From positions 124,001 through 188,000 of the forward strand of contig NZ_AUFK01000014.1 in assembly GCF_000426465.1 (NCBI RefSeq): DNA of 64,000 nt, in the 5' to 3' direction. Positions 9,217 to 18,663 of this stretch are shown here, in pieces. This DNA is from Epilithonimonas caeni DSM 17710. GTDB taxonomy: Bacteria > Bacteroidota > Bacteroidia > Flavobacteriales > Weeksellaceae. The position numbers and the translations under genes are program-made. Each line of letters begins with the position of its first letter. Position 1 is the first letter of the stretch. The notes under the pieces were generated by a model. The model was not told the DNA's origin and searched no databases. It worked only from the letters and a program-made list of their open reading frames with translations.

Positions 9217-10851
9217 TTGAAAAAAATTCTATTCTTTTTATTGATTTCCAATTTCTTATTCTCTCAGTGGAGCATCTCCAATGCGGAAAGAAATGCACTT
9301 GTAAGTATATATAATTCTACAGATGGCGAAAACTGGAACAGAGCATGGGACTTGGAAAAGGATCCCAAAACGTGGTTCGGGGTCTCTATAAAAAATGGCG
9401 TGGTTGATGAGCTCAACCTTACAGGCAATGCCCTGAAAGGTGCTTTCCCGACATTTGTCTCATCACTTACCCATCTTACCAAGCTAGACCTTAGTAACAA
9501 TCAGCTCTCAGGAGAGGTTCCAATGGGAATCTCCTCATTAAGTTCCTTGACCAAGCTGGATATCAGCAACAACAGATTAAACGGCGATCCTACCAATTCC
9601 TTGACAGGATTTTTCAATGTCCAAGATCTCGCTTTGGGTGGTAATAGCTTTACAATCCCAGATGTCAATGGATTATTACAAAGTTTTAATAATATCAAAA
9701 GTCTTAACATTGCTAACCTCGGACTTCAAAGCATCCCGGCAAGAATCACCACCTTCTCAAATCTTGAAAGCCTTACCCTGGACAACAATCCAATTTTGGC
9801 AAATGCTTACGGCAATATCGCCGGGCTTTCAAAGCTGACCTCTCTTTCGCTTTCAGGCAATTCTTTAACACAAATCCCAACTCAGGTTACCTTACTGACA
9901 CAACTTACCAGTCTTGACCTGAGCAACAATAATTTAACTGAGCAAAACACCTCCGGATTATCGACATTGATAAACTTGGAATGGCTTTCTTTGGAAAGCA
10001 ATCAATTCTCACAGATACCTTCTCAAGTTTCTTTGTTGAAAAAACTTCAAACCCTGAATCTTGGAAGAAATAAGATCTCAGGAGGGACTTCTATATTGGC
10101 AGGACTTCCGGTCCTTCAGCAATTGTTCCTGAACAACAATCTATTGTCGGGCAATATCCCTTCAGAATTTTTGGGAATGCCAAAACTATTGATGCTGAAT
10201 CTCAATAGCAATCAGCTCTCTGGCGACCTCGATGACAAATTGCCGGAAATAACACATCTTAGTAACAACCGATTTAACAAAAACCAGCTATCCAATTACA
10301 TTGTTGACTATAATGAGCAGACAGAGCTCAACTATTCACCTCAGCGTTATGATGGAGAAAAAGAAGTTCTAGGCGTTATCGGGCAGCCTGCCAAACTGGA
10401 ACAATCGCTTTCTGGGAGCGAATATACTTTCACTTGGTTCAAAAACCTGGACCAAAAGATGAATATCACTACAACAGACCTCAGCTTCAACAGTGTTGAC
10501 GAATCAGATTATGCCACTTATACGGCCGAAGCTTACACTTATTCTGTTTTAAATAATTCTGTTGTATTTGACTTGTCACTTTTCAGAGAGCCAATTTCTT
10601 TGGTAAAAGTTCTGGGTACAGCAGAATCTTCTAAATATTTCAACATTTACCCAAACCCAACGTCTGATCATCTTCATATCGTAAGTTCAAAATATGACAT
10701 CCAAAAAGTTCATATCTATGATTTCAGCGGTAAACAAATGCTTTCAGAAACCAGATCGAAAATCGATGTTTCAAAACTTCCAAGCGGCGTTTATATGTTG
10801 ATCATCAAAACACAGGAAGGGAACAAAAACTTCAAGTTCATCAAACAGTAA
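9217..10851 (+). CDS. Secreted leucine-rich-repeat protein with T9SS sorting domain
   Basis: 544 residues. I take the TTG at 9217 as start because it gives a clean signal peptide (MKKILFFLLISNFLFSQ); no in-frame ATG is nearby. Residues about 20-60 resemble the N-cap of plant-type LRRs (STDGENWNRAWDL). About eleven LRRs follow (LTHLTKLDLSNNQLSGEVP, LTSLDLSNNNLT), to about residue 345. Then come a beta-rich domain and a C-terminal type A sorting domain (IYPNPTSDHLHIV to NFKFIKQ). It is probably exported by T9SS and kept on the surface or released, in a binding or adhesion role. A TATATTTG -7 box lies at 9189-9196. A large hairpin repeat begins 6 bases after the stop. Confidence 0.88.
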   Translation: MKKILFFLLISNFLFSQWSISNAERNALVSIYNSTDGENWNRAWDLEKDPKTWFGVSIKNGVVDELNLTGNALKGAFPTFVSSLTHLTKLDLSNNQLSGEVPMGISSLSSLTKLDISNNRLNGDPTNSLTGFFNVQDLALGGNSFTIPDVNGLLQSFNNIKSLNIANLGLQSIPARITTFSNLESLTLDNNPILANAYGNIAGLSKLTSLSLSGNSLTQIPTQVTLLTQLTSLDLSNNNLTEQNTSGLSTLINLEWLSLESNQFSQIPSQVSLLKKLQTLNLGRNKISGGTSILAGLPVLQQLFLNNNLLSGNIPSEFLGMPKLLMLNLNSNQLSGDLDDKLPEITHLSNNRFNKNQLSNYIVDYNEQTELNYSPQRYDGEKEVLGVIGQPAKLEQSLSGSEYTFTWFKNLDQKMNITTTDLSFNSVDESDYATYTAEAYTYSVLNNSVVFDLSLFREPISLVKVLGTAESSKYFNIYPNPTSDHLHIVSSKYDIQKVHIYDFSGKQMLSETRSKIDVSKLPSGVYMLIIKTQEGNKNFKFIKQ

Positions 10852-10857
10852 TTTTTC

Positions 10858-10963
10858 AGGAGCTTGATCCCGCTATCCGCTGTATCTTTTTTTCGCTCGG
10901 TCGGCTTCGCTGCGCTCCGCCGCCTCACTCAAAAAAGGATGCCGCTACTATCGGGGCTATTAA
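10858..10963 (+). repeat. Large intergenic hairpin repeat, copy A (follows the LRR gene)
   Basis: The 5' module AGGAGCTTGATCCCGCT-A-TCC is followed by ATCTTTTTTT, a GC-rich palindromic middle (CTCGGTCGGCTTCGCTGCGC), AAAAAAGGAT, and the 3' module GCCGCTACTATCGGGGCTA. The same 5' and 3' modules with a different middle occur at 36348-36420 (minus) and, more diverged, at 21584-21717 (minus). Short reading frames through it have no protein character. It lies 6 bases after the LRR stop codon, in the same direction. Confidence 0.8.
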
Positions 10964-11078
10964 GTGGTGTCTTCAAATTTAGATTTAGCAAAAAATCTAT
11001 TATCTATCAGTCTATCATCTTCCGTCTATTTTCCATTTCACAAAAAATATTATCTTTGAGACCTATCGATAATTAAGA

Positions 11079-14000
11079 ATGGAAACCCAAAAATATACCC
11101 CTAAAAATAAGGTAAGAATCGTAACCGCAGCTTCATTGTTTGATGGTCACGATGCTGCGATCAATATTATGCGCCGTGTCATCCAGGGAACGGGATGCGA
11201 AGTCATTCACCTTGGCCACGACAAATCTGCAGAGGAAGTTGTAAATACTGCAATTCAGGAAGATGCGAACGCAATTGCTTTAACGTCTTATCAAGGTGGT
11301 CACAACGAATATTTTAAATACATCTACGACCTTTTAAGAGAAAAAAACTCGCCGCAAATCAAAATTTTCGGTGGCGGTGGTGGTGTAATTCTACCGGAAG
11401 AAATCGAAGATATCATGGCTTATGGAATCGACAGAATCTATTCTCCTGACGATGGTCGTGAACTTGGTCTTCAGGGAATGATTGATGATTTGGTAAAAAA
11501 ATCAGATTTTGCAACCGGAAAGGATGTTGAAGCAAGCGATTTGGATTCTATCAGTTTTGAAAATTCTACAAGCATTGCAAAAATCATTTCGGCAGTAGAA
11601 AACTTTTCAGAAGAAAAACCAGAATTGGTAAAAGCGATTGATGAAAAATCGAAAGACCTGAACATTCCCATCATCGGTATCACTGGTACGGGTGGAGCTG
11701 GGAAATCTTCATTAACAGACGAATTGGTAAGACGTTTCCTACGTTCCAATACAGATAAAAAAATTGCCATCATCTCGATTGACCCTTCAAAAAAGAAAAC
11801 CGGAGGTGCACTTTTAGGTGATAGAATCCGTATGAATGCGATCAATGATCCTAGAGTTTATATGCGTTCGATGGCGACAAGAGAGAACAACGTTTCTGTT
11901 TCTCCGTTCATTCATTCTGCTTTGAATGTTTTAAAATTGGCTCATCCTGATGTTATTATCCTTGAAACATCAGGTATCGGACAATCAGGTTCGGAAGTTT
12001 CTGATTTTGCAGATGTTTCCATGTACGTGATGACTCCTGAATATGGAGCTTCAACACAGTTGGAAAAAATCGATATGCTAGACTATGCGGATTTAGTTGC
12101 TTTAAATAAATCTGACAAAAGAGGCGCTCTTGACGCGCTTCAAGCCGTAAGAAAACAGTTCCAGAGAAATCATTTATTATGGGATAAGCAATTGGATGAA
12201 ATGCCGGTTTATGCAACAAAAGCATCTCAGTTCAATGACCACGGAACGACGGAATTGTACAACAGATTGGTTTCCAAAGTAAACGAAACCCTTCGACAGG
12301 CTCAGGGTGACAATGCTCCTCAGTTTCAAACATTTGTCGAACAGGAAATTACGGAAGAAGTAACAATTATCCCTCCAAAAAGAGTTCGTTATTTATCTGA
12401 AATCGTTGAAAACAACAGACAATATGATGCCAATGTAGAAAAACAGGCTGAGCTGGCGAGAAAAATGTATCATATTGAAGGAGTGAAAAATTTTCTTTCC
12501 AATGAAACTTTAGACGCCGAATATCAAAAGGCAGAAAAAGAACTTCAACAGGAAAATATCGACTTCCTGAAATCTTGGGATGATACGAAAAAAGCCTTCC
12601 ATGAAGAGTTTTACTCCTATTTCGTAAGAGGAAAAGAAATTAAAGTTGAAACCTCAACAGAATCTTTATCCCACCTAAGAATTCCAAAAATTGCTTTACC
12701 AAAATACAATGATTGGGGTGACCTGATTAAGTGGAAAGGTCAGGAAAACCTTCCGGGAAGCTTCCCCTACACCGCAGGAATTTACCCTTTCAAAAGAACA
12801 GGAGAAGATCCAACAAGAATGTTCGCAGGAGAAGGAGGACCTGAAAGAACCAACAGAAGATTCCATTACGTTTCTGCAGAAATGCCTGCAAAACGTTTGT
12901 CTACCGCCTTTGACTCGGTTACATTATATGGACAGGATCCAGCCTTACCACCGGATATTTATGGTAAAATCGGAAATGCGGGAGTTTCTATTGCAACATT
13001 AGATGATGCTAAAAAACTATATTCTGGATTTGATCTGGTAAATGCCATGACTTCTGTTTCAATGACGATCAACGGACCTGCTCCGATGTTGCTTGCTTTC
13101 TTTATGAATGCAGCGATCGACCAAAACGTTGAAAAATATATCGTTGAAAATGGTTTAGAATCTAAAGTTGAGGAAGTTTTAAAAGCAAAATTCGATGATA
13201 AAGGTTTAGCAAGACCAAAATATAACGGAGAACTTCCACCTTCCAACAATGGTTTAGGTTTGAAATTATTAGGAATCACTGGAGACGAAATTATTCCTGC
13301 AGAAGCTTATGCTGAAATTAAAGCTAAAACCATCGCAACAGTTCGTGGAACCGTTCAGGCGGATATTTTAAAAGAAGATCAGGCTCAAAACACTTGTATT
13401 TTCTCCACTGAATTTGCTTTGAGATTAATGGGTGACGTTCAGGAATATTTCATTAAAGAAAAAGTAAGAAACTTCTACTCTGTTTCTATCTCAGGATATC
13501 ACATTGCAGAAGCGGGTGCCAATCCTGTTTCTCAGTTGGCATTTACCTTGGCAAACGGTTTCACATATGTTGAATATTATTTGTCAAGAGGAATGGACAT
13601 CAATGATTTTGCACCGAATTTATCTTTCTTCTTCTCCAACGGTATCGACCCTGAATATTCAGTAATCGGGCGTGTGGCGAGAAGAATCTGGGCAAAAGCA
13701 ATGAAATTGAAATACGGAGCCGACGAAAGAAGCCAGATGTTGAAATATCACATACAGACTTCAGGACGTTCACTTCACGCTCAGGAAATTGATTTCAACG
13801 ATATCAGAACGACTTTACAGGCGCTTTACGCTATCTATGACAACTGTAACTCATTGCACACCAATGCTTATGACGAGGCTATTACCACTCCGACTGAGCA
13901 GTCTGTAAGAAGAGCAATGGCGATTCAGCTGATTATCAATAAAGAATTAGGTCTAGCGAAAAACGAAAATCCGCTTCAAGGGTCATTTATTATTGAAGAA

Positions 14001-14444
14001 TTAACGGATCTTGTAGAGGAAGCTGTTTATGCAGAATTTGATAGAATCACAGAAAGAGGTGGTGTGTTGGGTGCGATGGAAACGATGTATCAACGTTCAA
14101 AAATCCAGGAAGAATCCATGCATTACGAATGGTTGAAACATACCGGAGAGTATCCGATCATCGGGGTAAATACGTTCTTAGGAAAAGACGGTTCACCAAC
14201 CGTACTTCCGGGAGAAGTTATCCGTTCTACTGAAGAGGAAAAACAAGCTCAGATTGAGACTTTACACAACTTCCAAAAAGCTAATGAAAACAGATCTGAA
14301 GAAGCATTAAGAAAACTTCAACACGCAGCAATCAACCAGCAAAACTTATTCGAGGTAATGATGGATGCCGTGAAATATTGTTCTCTTGGGCAGATTACCA
14401 ATGCTTTGTTTGAAGTGGGAGGTAAGTATCGTAGAAATATGTAG
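11079..14444 (+). CDS. icmF: Fused isobutyryl-CoA mutase (IcmF): B12 domain, G-protein chaperone and mutase in one chain
   Basis: 1121 residues. Residues 1-135 form the cobalamin-binding domain with the lower-ligand motif [10 protein letters not shown] and GGGGGV. Residues about 195-410 form a MeaB-like GTPase (Walker [15 protein letters not shown], then [28 protein letters not shown] and ALNKSDKRG). After a linker, residues about 540-1121 form the mutase barrel ([35 protein letters not shown]). This is the IcmF order, not MutA/MutB. At the place where methylmalonyl-CoA mutase has Arg in MVRNTYIF, this protein has Q770 (QAQNTCIF), the swap known for isobutyryl-CoA/n-butyryl-CoA interconversion. 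A short repeat encoding LRQAQGD (405-411) is inserted in frame after the GTPase domain. A TATCTTTG -7 box lies at 11051-11058. Confidence 0.92.
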   Translation: METQKYTPKNKVRIVTAASLFDGHDAAINIMRRVIQGTGCEVIHLGHDKSAEEVVNTAIQEDANAIALTSYQGGHNEYFKYIYDLLREKNSPQIKIFGGGGGVILPEEIEDIMAYGIDRIYSPDDGRELGLQGMIDDLVKKSDFATGKDVEASDLDSISFENSTSIAKIISAVENFSEEKPELVKAIDEKSKDLNIPIIGITGTGGAGKSSLTDELVRRFLRSNTDKKIAIISIDPSKKKTGGALLGDRIRMNAINDPRVYMRSMATRENNVSVSPFIHSALNVLKLAHPDVIILETSGIGQSGSEVSDFADVSMYVMTPEYGASTQLEKIDMLDYADLVALNKSDKRGALDALQAVRKQFQRNHLLWDKQLDEMPVYATKASQFNDHGTTELYNRLVSKVNETLRQAQGDNAPQFQTFVEQEITEEVTIIPPKRVRYLSEIVENNRQYDANVEKQAELARKMYHIEGVKNFLSNETLDAEYQKAEKELQQENIDFLKSWDDTKKAFHEEFYSYFVRGKEIKVETSTESLSHLRIPKIALPKYNDWGDLIKWKGQENLPGSFPYTAGIYPFKRTGEDPTRMFAGEGGPERTNRRFHYVSAEMPAKRLSTAFDSVTLYGQDPALPPDIYGKIGNAGVSIATLDDAKKLYSGFDLVNAMTSVSMTINGPAPMLLAFFMNAAIDQNVEKYIVENGLESKVEEVLKAKFDDKGLARPKYNGELPPSNNGLGLKLLGITGDEIIPAEAYAEIKAKTIATVRGTVQADILKEDQAQNTCIFSTEFALRLMGDVQEYFIKEKVRNFYSVSISGYHIAEAGANPVSQLAFTLANGFTYVEYYLSRGMDINDFAPNLSFFFSNGIDPEYSVIGRVARRIWAKAMKLKYGADERSQMLKYHIQTSGRSLHAQEIDFNDIRTTLQALYAIYDNCNSLHTNAYDEAITTPTEQSVRRAMAIQLIINKELGLAKNENPLQGSFIIEELTDLVEEAVYAEFDRITERGGVLGAMETMYQRSKIQEESMHYEWLKHTGEYPIIGVNTFLGKDGSPTVLPGEVIRSTEEEKQAQIETLHNFQKANENRSEEALRKLQHAAINQQNLFEVMMDAVKYCSLGQITNALFEVGGKYRRNM
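12289..12312 (+). repeat. Short palindromic repeat inside icmF, in frame
   Basis: The sequence CCCTTCGACAGGCTCAGGG, continuing GTGACA, is a dispersed short repeat of many Bacteroidota genomes. It is translated here as LRQAQGD, residues 405-411 of IcmF, at the junction between the G-protein domain and the linker. A second copy with one base changed (CCCTTCGACAAGCTCAGG) is intergenic at 21667-21684. The reading frame is kept across it. Confidence 0.8.
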
Positions 14445-14474
14445 ACGAAGGTCGCCAGCCAATTATTTAAAATC

Positions 14475-14505
14475 AAACCTCAAAGAAATTCTTTGAGGTT
14501 TTTTT
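14475..14505 (+). terminator. Terminator after icmF
   Basis: AAACCTCAAAGAA pairs with TTCTTTGAGGTTT with almost no loop and is followed by a run of T, 30 bases after the icmF stop. Confidence 0.9.
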
Positions 14506-14530
14506 GTATTTTTACAAAAAATAATTTTCT

Positions 14531-16219
14531 ATGAAAAAACTTTATCTCTTATTTTTATTATTCTCTTTTTATAACTTTTATTCTCAAGAAAATTTAAATT
14601 TAAAAAATCTTCTACAGGTTAATACAAATACACAAGGAAAAATAACTCCAAATTTTATAAAAACGGACACAAATGGTAATATTTACTCGAATACTATAGT
14701 TTCAGGACAACTGAATTTCTTTAATAAAAGTTTAAATATTGGAAATAATAAAGCAAGTGTATTTGCCAAATTAAATCCTAGCGGAATCATCGCTTGGAGT
14801 TCAATGCTGGTTTCTTCAGATTTAGAATCCTCTTCATACTCAAACTCAGACCATAATATTGACATTAGACCTAACGGAGAAATGATTTATGGAATCAGAA
14901 CTTCAGCTGATAGTTTTTTTTATGATAGTGACGATATATCAACACCCTTAAACAACTTTAGCCACGAAATCATAAAATTATCTAGTAATGGAAAATTAAA
15001 ATGGAAAAAAACTATAATAAATCCCGCAAACTTTTCTGCAAAATTACAATGTTCATATGACCAGAACGGAGATATTATCATTTGGTATTATCAACAGATG
15101 CCACAGGAACAGACAGGAACAGAAGTGATTTTTGACAACACCTCTTTAGGTTCTATAAAAAGCTTTATTGCTAAACTTAATGGAGAAACAGGAAATGTTG
15201 AATATGTAAAATCATATAAAGATTTAGACGCTTATATAGGAACTATTTTATTTGATGAGAATAACGAAATGTATATTTTTTATGAACCAATAGATGAGCA
15301 TACAAATAAAATTTATAATTTCGGAAATATTCAGATTATGGGGAATGATGATTATTTTAATTTCTTTATGATTAAATTTAATCAAAATGGCGAACCTATT
15401 TTTGGTAAAAATTTTTATGAAAGTATACCTGCTGGAACTTATAAATATAGTTGGCCAATAGATGTTAAATATGATGGTAATAATTTCATTACTTATGAAG
15501 TTATAGGTTCTCAAAGTCCAATTTTTATTGGACTTGACAATAATTTTTATTCTAATCCTTATTCTAATAAAACTCTCGCAAATTCTATCTCAAAGATTAC
15601 AAAAGAGGGACAAGTTTTAGGGACATTACCTATTTTCACATCTGGAACTTATGATTATAATTCGTTTGACGTGGATAAAAACGGGAATACCTACATCTAT
15701 GGTAGATGGTTTGATAAAGTACATATTCAGGATAAAGAATATTCATTGCCATCTTACAGTTCTAATGTCTTAAAAGTCTATTCAAATGGAGTAGTTGATT
15801 TTTTTGAACCATTGGTACAAAATTCATTTCAAGATAATAATCAGAAAATATCAATTGTGCCGAATGGAAACATTTTATTGAGTGGCAATACATCTGCAAT
15901 TTCTATCAAAAACCACCCAATTAATAGTTTAGGTGGAGACAATTATTATATTGCTGTTCTAGAAGAAGAAGTTCTAAAAACTGACGAAGTCAATAAAATC
16001 AGCATTAATATTTATCCTAATCCAACCTCTGATTTTATAAACATCATTACAAAAGAAAAAATAAACAATATTGATATTTATGACTCCACAGGAAGAAAAG
16101 TCACCGCAGAATACAAATTAAACAACCAAATTGATGTTAGAAAATTAATTAATGGAATTTATTATATAAAAATAAAAACCGACAAAAATAATTTGACTTC
16201 AAAATTCATTAAAAAATAA
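14531..16219 (+). CDS. Secreted T9SS-sorted protein with propeller-like repeats
   Basis: 562 residues. The signal peptide is MKKLYLLFLLFSFYNFYSQ. The body has repeated short beta motifs of the type found in seven-bladed-propeller and SBBP-like secreted proteins (KTDTNGNIYSNT, IKLSSNGKLKWKK, KYDGNNFITYEV, DVDKNGNTYIYGRW). The C-terminus is a type A sorting domain (INIYPNPTSDFINIIT to LTSKFIKK), so export by T9SS is expected. Function is unknown. The gene is visibly more AT-rich than icmF next to it, with many Asn, Ile, Lys and Tyr codons, which may mean fast-evolving or acquired sequence. It is monocistronic, between two strong terminators. Confidence 0.85.
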   Translation: MKKLYLLFLLFSFYNFYSQENLNLKNLLQVNTNTQGKITPNFIKTDTNGNIYSNTIVSGQLNFFNKSLNIGNNKASVFAKLNPSGIIAWSSMLVSSDLESSSYSNSDHNIDIRPNGEMIYGIRTSADSFFYDSDDISTPLNNFSHEIIKLSSNGKLKWKKTIINPANFSAKLQCSYDQNGDIIIWYYQQMPQEQTGTEVIFDNTSLGSIKSFIAKLNGETGNVEYVKSYKDLDAYIGTILFDENNEMYIFYEPIDEHTNKIYNFGNIQIMGNDDYFNFFMIKFNQNGEPIFGKNFYESIPAGTYKYSWPIDVKYDGNNFITYEVIGSQSPIFIGLDNNFYSNPYSNKTLANSISKITKEGQVLGTLPIFTSGTYDYNSFDVDKNGNTYIYGRWFDKVHIQDKEYSLPSYSSNVLKVYSNGVVDFFEPLVQNSFQDNNQKISIVPNGNILLSGNTSAISIKNHPINSLGGDNYYIAVLEEEVLKTDEVNKISINIYPNPTSDFINIITKEKINNIDIYDSTGRKVTAEYKLNNQIDVRKLINGIYYIKIKTDKNNLTSKFIKK

Positions 16220-16223
16220 AATC

Positions 16224-16253
16224 AAACCGCAGAAATTTCTGCGGTTTTTTTAT
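16224..16253 (+). terminator. Terminator after the T9SS propeller protein
   Basis: AAACCGCAGAAA pairs with TTTCTGCGGTTT with essentially no loop, followed by more T, 5 bases after the stop. Confidence 0.92.
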
Positions 16254-16361
16254 TACCAAAATTCACGGTTTACTTTTTGATTAGCAACAACAATCAAATC
16301 AAAAAAACTATGAAATCGCTTTGCGATTACATATGACATTTAAAAATAACTAAATACTCAT

Positions 16362-17567
16362 ATGAAACTAAAATCTCCCGAACCATTCTGGCTCGTCAAA
16401 GACGGACTGAAACATTCTTATCCTTCACTTCGAGAAGATATCGAAACTGAAATATTAATTGTCGGTGGCGGAATCACCGGTTCTCTTCTCGCTCATCAAA
16501 TGATAAAAGACGGCTACAAAACTGTTTTAATTGACCGTCGGGAAATCGGGAACGGAAGCACAAGCGCTACAACTTCTATGCTGCAATATGAGATTGATGT
16601 TCCATTATTTGAACTCTCAGAAATGATCGGGAAAGAAGGTGCGGAAAAATCTTATTGGGCGTGTTATAATTCTATTGATGATTTGCAGAAAATTGCGAAA
16701 GAAGTGAAATCGGATTGTGGTTTCAAGAAAAAACAATCGCTCTATTTTGCGGCACTCAAAAAGGATGTTCCAGATTTGAAAAAGGAATTCGAAGCTAGAA
16801 AAGCAGCGAAGTTTCCTGTAAAATGGCTTTCAGCCGAAGAAATCAGTAAAAAATTTAAAATCGATAATACTTTTGGTGGAATCTTATCTGAACAAGGCGG
16901 AAGTATTGATGCTTTTTGCCTTGCTCACGACATTTTGCATTACAACTACAAAAAAGGATTACAAGTTTTTGATAAAACCGACATTATCAAATTCGATTAT
17001 AAGAAAAACGGAGTTACGGCAACCACTGATTACGGAAATACAATCAAAGCTAAAAAAGTAATCTTCTGCAACGGTTTCGAAAGTACAGAGATCATCAAAG
17101 ACGACTTTGTAGATCTGCTTTCGACTTACGCTATCGTTGGCGAACAAAATGAAAAAAAACATACGGAACTTAACAATTTATTGGTATGGAATACCGCCGA
17201 ACCATACATCTATATGCGAACCACTGACGACAAACGGATTCTGATTGGTGGTGAAGATGAGGAATTTGTCAATGCCCATAAAAGGGATTCTTTGCTTCAC
17301 GAAAAGGAAAAAAAACTGGTCAAAAAACTTGATAAATATCTTCCTGAAAACGATTTCCGAACTGACTTTGTCTGGGCCGGAACTTTCGGAGAAACCAAAG
17401 ACGGATTACCCTACATCGGCGAACATCCGGATTTTCCAAGCGCCTATTTTGTTTTAGGGTTTGGGGGAAATGGAATTACATTTTCGGTGATCGGGATGGA
17501 AATGACTTCTGATTTTCTAAAAGGCAAAAAACACGAGTTGACCAAATATTTCAGGTTTCGAAGATAA
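16362..17567 (+). CDS. FAD-dependent oxidoreductase of the DAO (glycine/D-amino-acid oxidase) family
   Basis: 401 residues. The N-terminal Rossmann dinucleotide fold EILIVGGGITGSLLAHQMI is followed by an acidic ribose-binding end (VLIDRREIGNGSTSATTSML), as in DadA/PuuB-like oxidases. A late motif GLPYIGEHPDFPSAYFVLG then GFGGNGITFS closes the FAD site. There is no signal peptide, so it is cytosolic. Substrate specificity is open: family members oxidise secondary or primary amines and 2-hydroxy acids. It stands alone before a secreted YciI-like gene, with a 60-base gap. Confidence 0.82.
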   Translation: MKLKSPEPFWLVKDGLKHSYPSLREDIETEILIVGGGITGSLLAHQMIKDGYKTVLIDRREIGNGSTSATTSMLQYEIDVPLFELSEMIGKEGAEKSYWACYNSIDDLQKIAKEVKSDCGFKKKQSLYFAALKKDVPDLKKEFEARKAAKFPVKWLSAEEISKKFKIDNTFGGILSEQGGSIDAFCLAHDILHYNYKKGLQVFDKTDIIKFDYKKNGVTATTDYGNTIKAKKVIFCNGFESTEIIKDDFVDLLSTYAIVGEQNEKKHTELNNLLVWNTAEPYIYMRTTDDKRILIGGEDEEFVNAHKRDSLLHEKEKKLVKKLDKYLPENDFRTDFVWAGTFGETKDGLPYIGEHPDFPSAYFVLGFGGNGITFSVIGMEMTSDFLKGKKHELTKYFRFRR

Positions 17568-17627
17568 TTGTCTTATGAGAATCTGGGATTTCATTTTTTA
17601 TTCTAAATTTGGAATAAACTTAAACAA

Positions 17628-18083
17628 ATGAAATCACTATTTACAATTCTGTCATTAGTCTTATTTTTTTCATTCATCAATGCTCAGAATAAAGACTTTG
17701 ACCAAAAATTAGCAGATTCTCTCGGAGCCGACCAATATGGGATGAAATCCTATTATTTAGTTATTCTCAAAAAAGGAAAAGCTGAAATCAATGATAAAGC
17801 CAGGAAATCAGAATTGATGAAAGGTCATATGGAAAACATCAACAAACTGGCAAAAGATGGAAAACTGATTGTTGCAGGACCAATGGCTGAGAAAAATGAT
17901 AAAAATTATTCAGGAATTTTCATTCTGGATGCGAAAACAAAAGAAGAGGCTGAAAGTTTAGTTTTGACCGACCCTTCTGTAAAATCAGGAATTTTTGATG
18001 TTGAAATTTATAAATGGTATGGTTCCGCTGCACTTCCGCTCTATTTGAAATCCCACGATAAGGTCACCAAAGTTCATTTCTAA
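17628..18083 (+). CDS. Exported YciI-like protein
   Basis: 151 residues. The signal peptide is MKSLFTILSLVLFFSFINAQ. The mature part is a ferredoxin-fold YCII domain: YYLVILKKGKAE at the first strand, HMENINKLAKDGKLIVAGPM with the conserved His and GP, then GIFILDAKTKEEAESL and the DP-containing end (LTDPSVKSGIFDVEIYKWYG). Cytosolic YciI relatives bind small molecules and some act as dehydrochlorinases; secreted forms like this are common in Bacteroidota but not characterised. It probably acts in the periplasm. Confidence 0.8.
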   Translation: MKSLFTILSLVLFFSFINAQNKDFDQKLADSLGADQYGMKSYYLVILKKGKAEINDKARKSELMKGHMENINKLAKDGKLIVAGPMAEKNDKNYSGIFILDAKTKEEAESLVLTDPSVKSGIFDVEIYKWYGSAALPLYLKSHDKVTKVHF

Positions 18084-18102
18084 AAATTCTCCAAAACACA
18101 AA

Positions 18103-18123
18103 AACCACTACAAAATAGTGGTT
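18103..18123. terminator. Hairpin between the convergent YciI and DUF4252 genes
   Basis: AACCACTA pairs with TAGTGGTT around a CAAAA loop. It lies between a plus-strand and a minus-strand gene. The T-tract after it is weak on the plus strand (AATT) and stronger on the minus strand (TTTTTGTG). Confidence 0.6.
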
Positions 18124-18134
18124 AATTGAAAAAT

Positions 18135-18659
18135 TTAGTTTCTATGAATTTTGATTTGATTTTTTTCGGTCGCATTGATGATCTTTGAAACATCATCCGG
18201 TGTGAATTTCCCTTTTACATCTACAAAAATACTCTGGTCATTATCATCATTCACAGTAATGATCATTCTTTTGATAATGTCGTTGGTCTGTTGCGCATTG
18301 ATACTTACAACCTGACCTTGCTGTTTTACAGACATCCATTCTTCGTAGTTATTATTGGTAAGGTATTTTTGGAATTCTGCTTTAACTGGTGTTTTGGAAC
18401 TTTCAACAATCAAGACTTTTACATCGCTGATTTTCTTCACCAAGTCTATCACTTCCTGACTTTCACCATCTTCTTTCAAAGCCTGCTTCACATAAGACTT
18501 TGCCAAAAAAGTCGGAACATTGATACTTACAAAAGTCGAACTTTCCTTGAATCCCGGATTATCAAAAAAATCGGTGTGAACTTTTTTCTGAGAAACCATA
18601 CACGATTGTAGAAAGAAGCCGACAATCGTCAAAATGATAATGTATATAAATCTTAACAT
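18135..18659 (-). CDS. DUF4252 domain lipoprotein
   Basis: 174 residues. The lipoprotein signal has lipobox LQSC at residues 17-20. The mature protein has the DUF4252 pattern: FVSINVPTFLAKSYVKQAL, SDVKVLIVESS, NNYEEWMSVKQQGQVVSI and KRMIITVNDDNDQSIFVDVKG. It lies 4 bases after a larger gene that also carries a DUF4252 domain, so the two are translated together and may interact in the periplasm or outer membrane. It is the last gene of the ECF sigma operon. Function is not known for this family. Confidence 0.82.
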   Translation of the reverse strand: MLRFIYIIILTIVGFFLQSCMVSQKKVHTDFFDNPGFKESSTFVSINVPTFLAKSYVKQALKEDGESQEVIDLVKKISDVKVLIVESSKTPVKAEFQKYLTNNNYEEWMSVKQQGQVVSINAQQTNDIIKRMIITVNDDNDQSIFVDVKGKFTPDDVSKIINATEKNQIKIHRN

Positions 18660-18663
18660 AATT

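Noticed and set aside
10864-11076. 70-residue open frame after the LRR gene
   Set aside because: It runs through hairpin repeat copy A; the Arg/Ser/Leu-rich translation reflects the palindromic DNA, not a protein.
16314-16328. AATCGC-TTT-GCGATT hairpin with an 8-codon frame before the FAD oxidoreductase
   Set aside because: Six base pairs in AT-rich DNA and an eight-codon frame are too little to support a leader peptide or attenuator.
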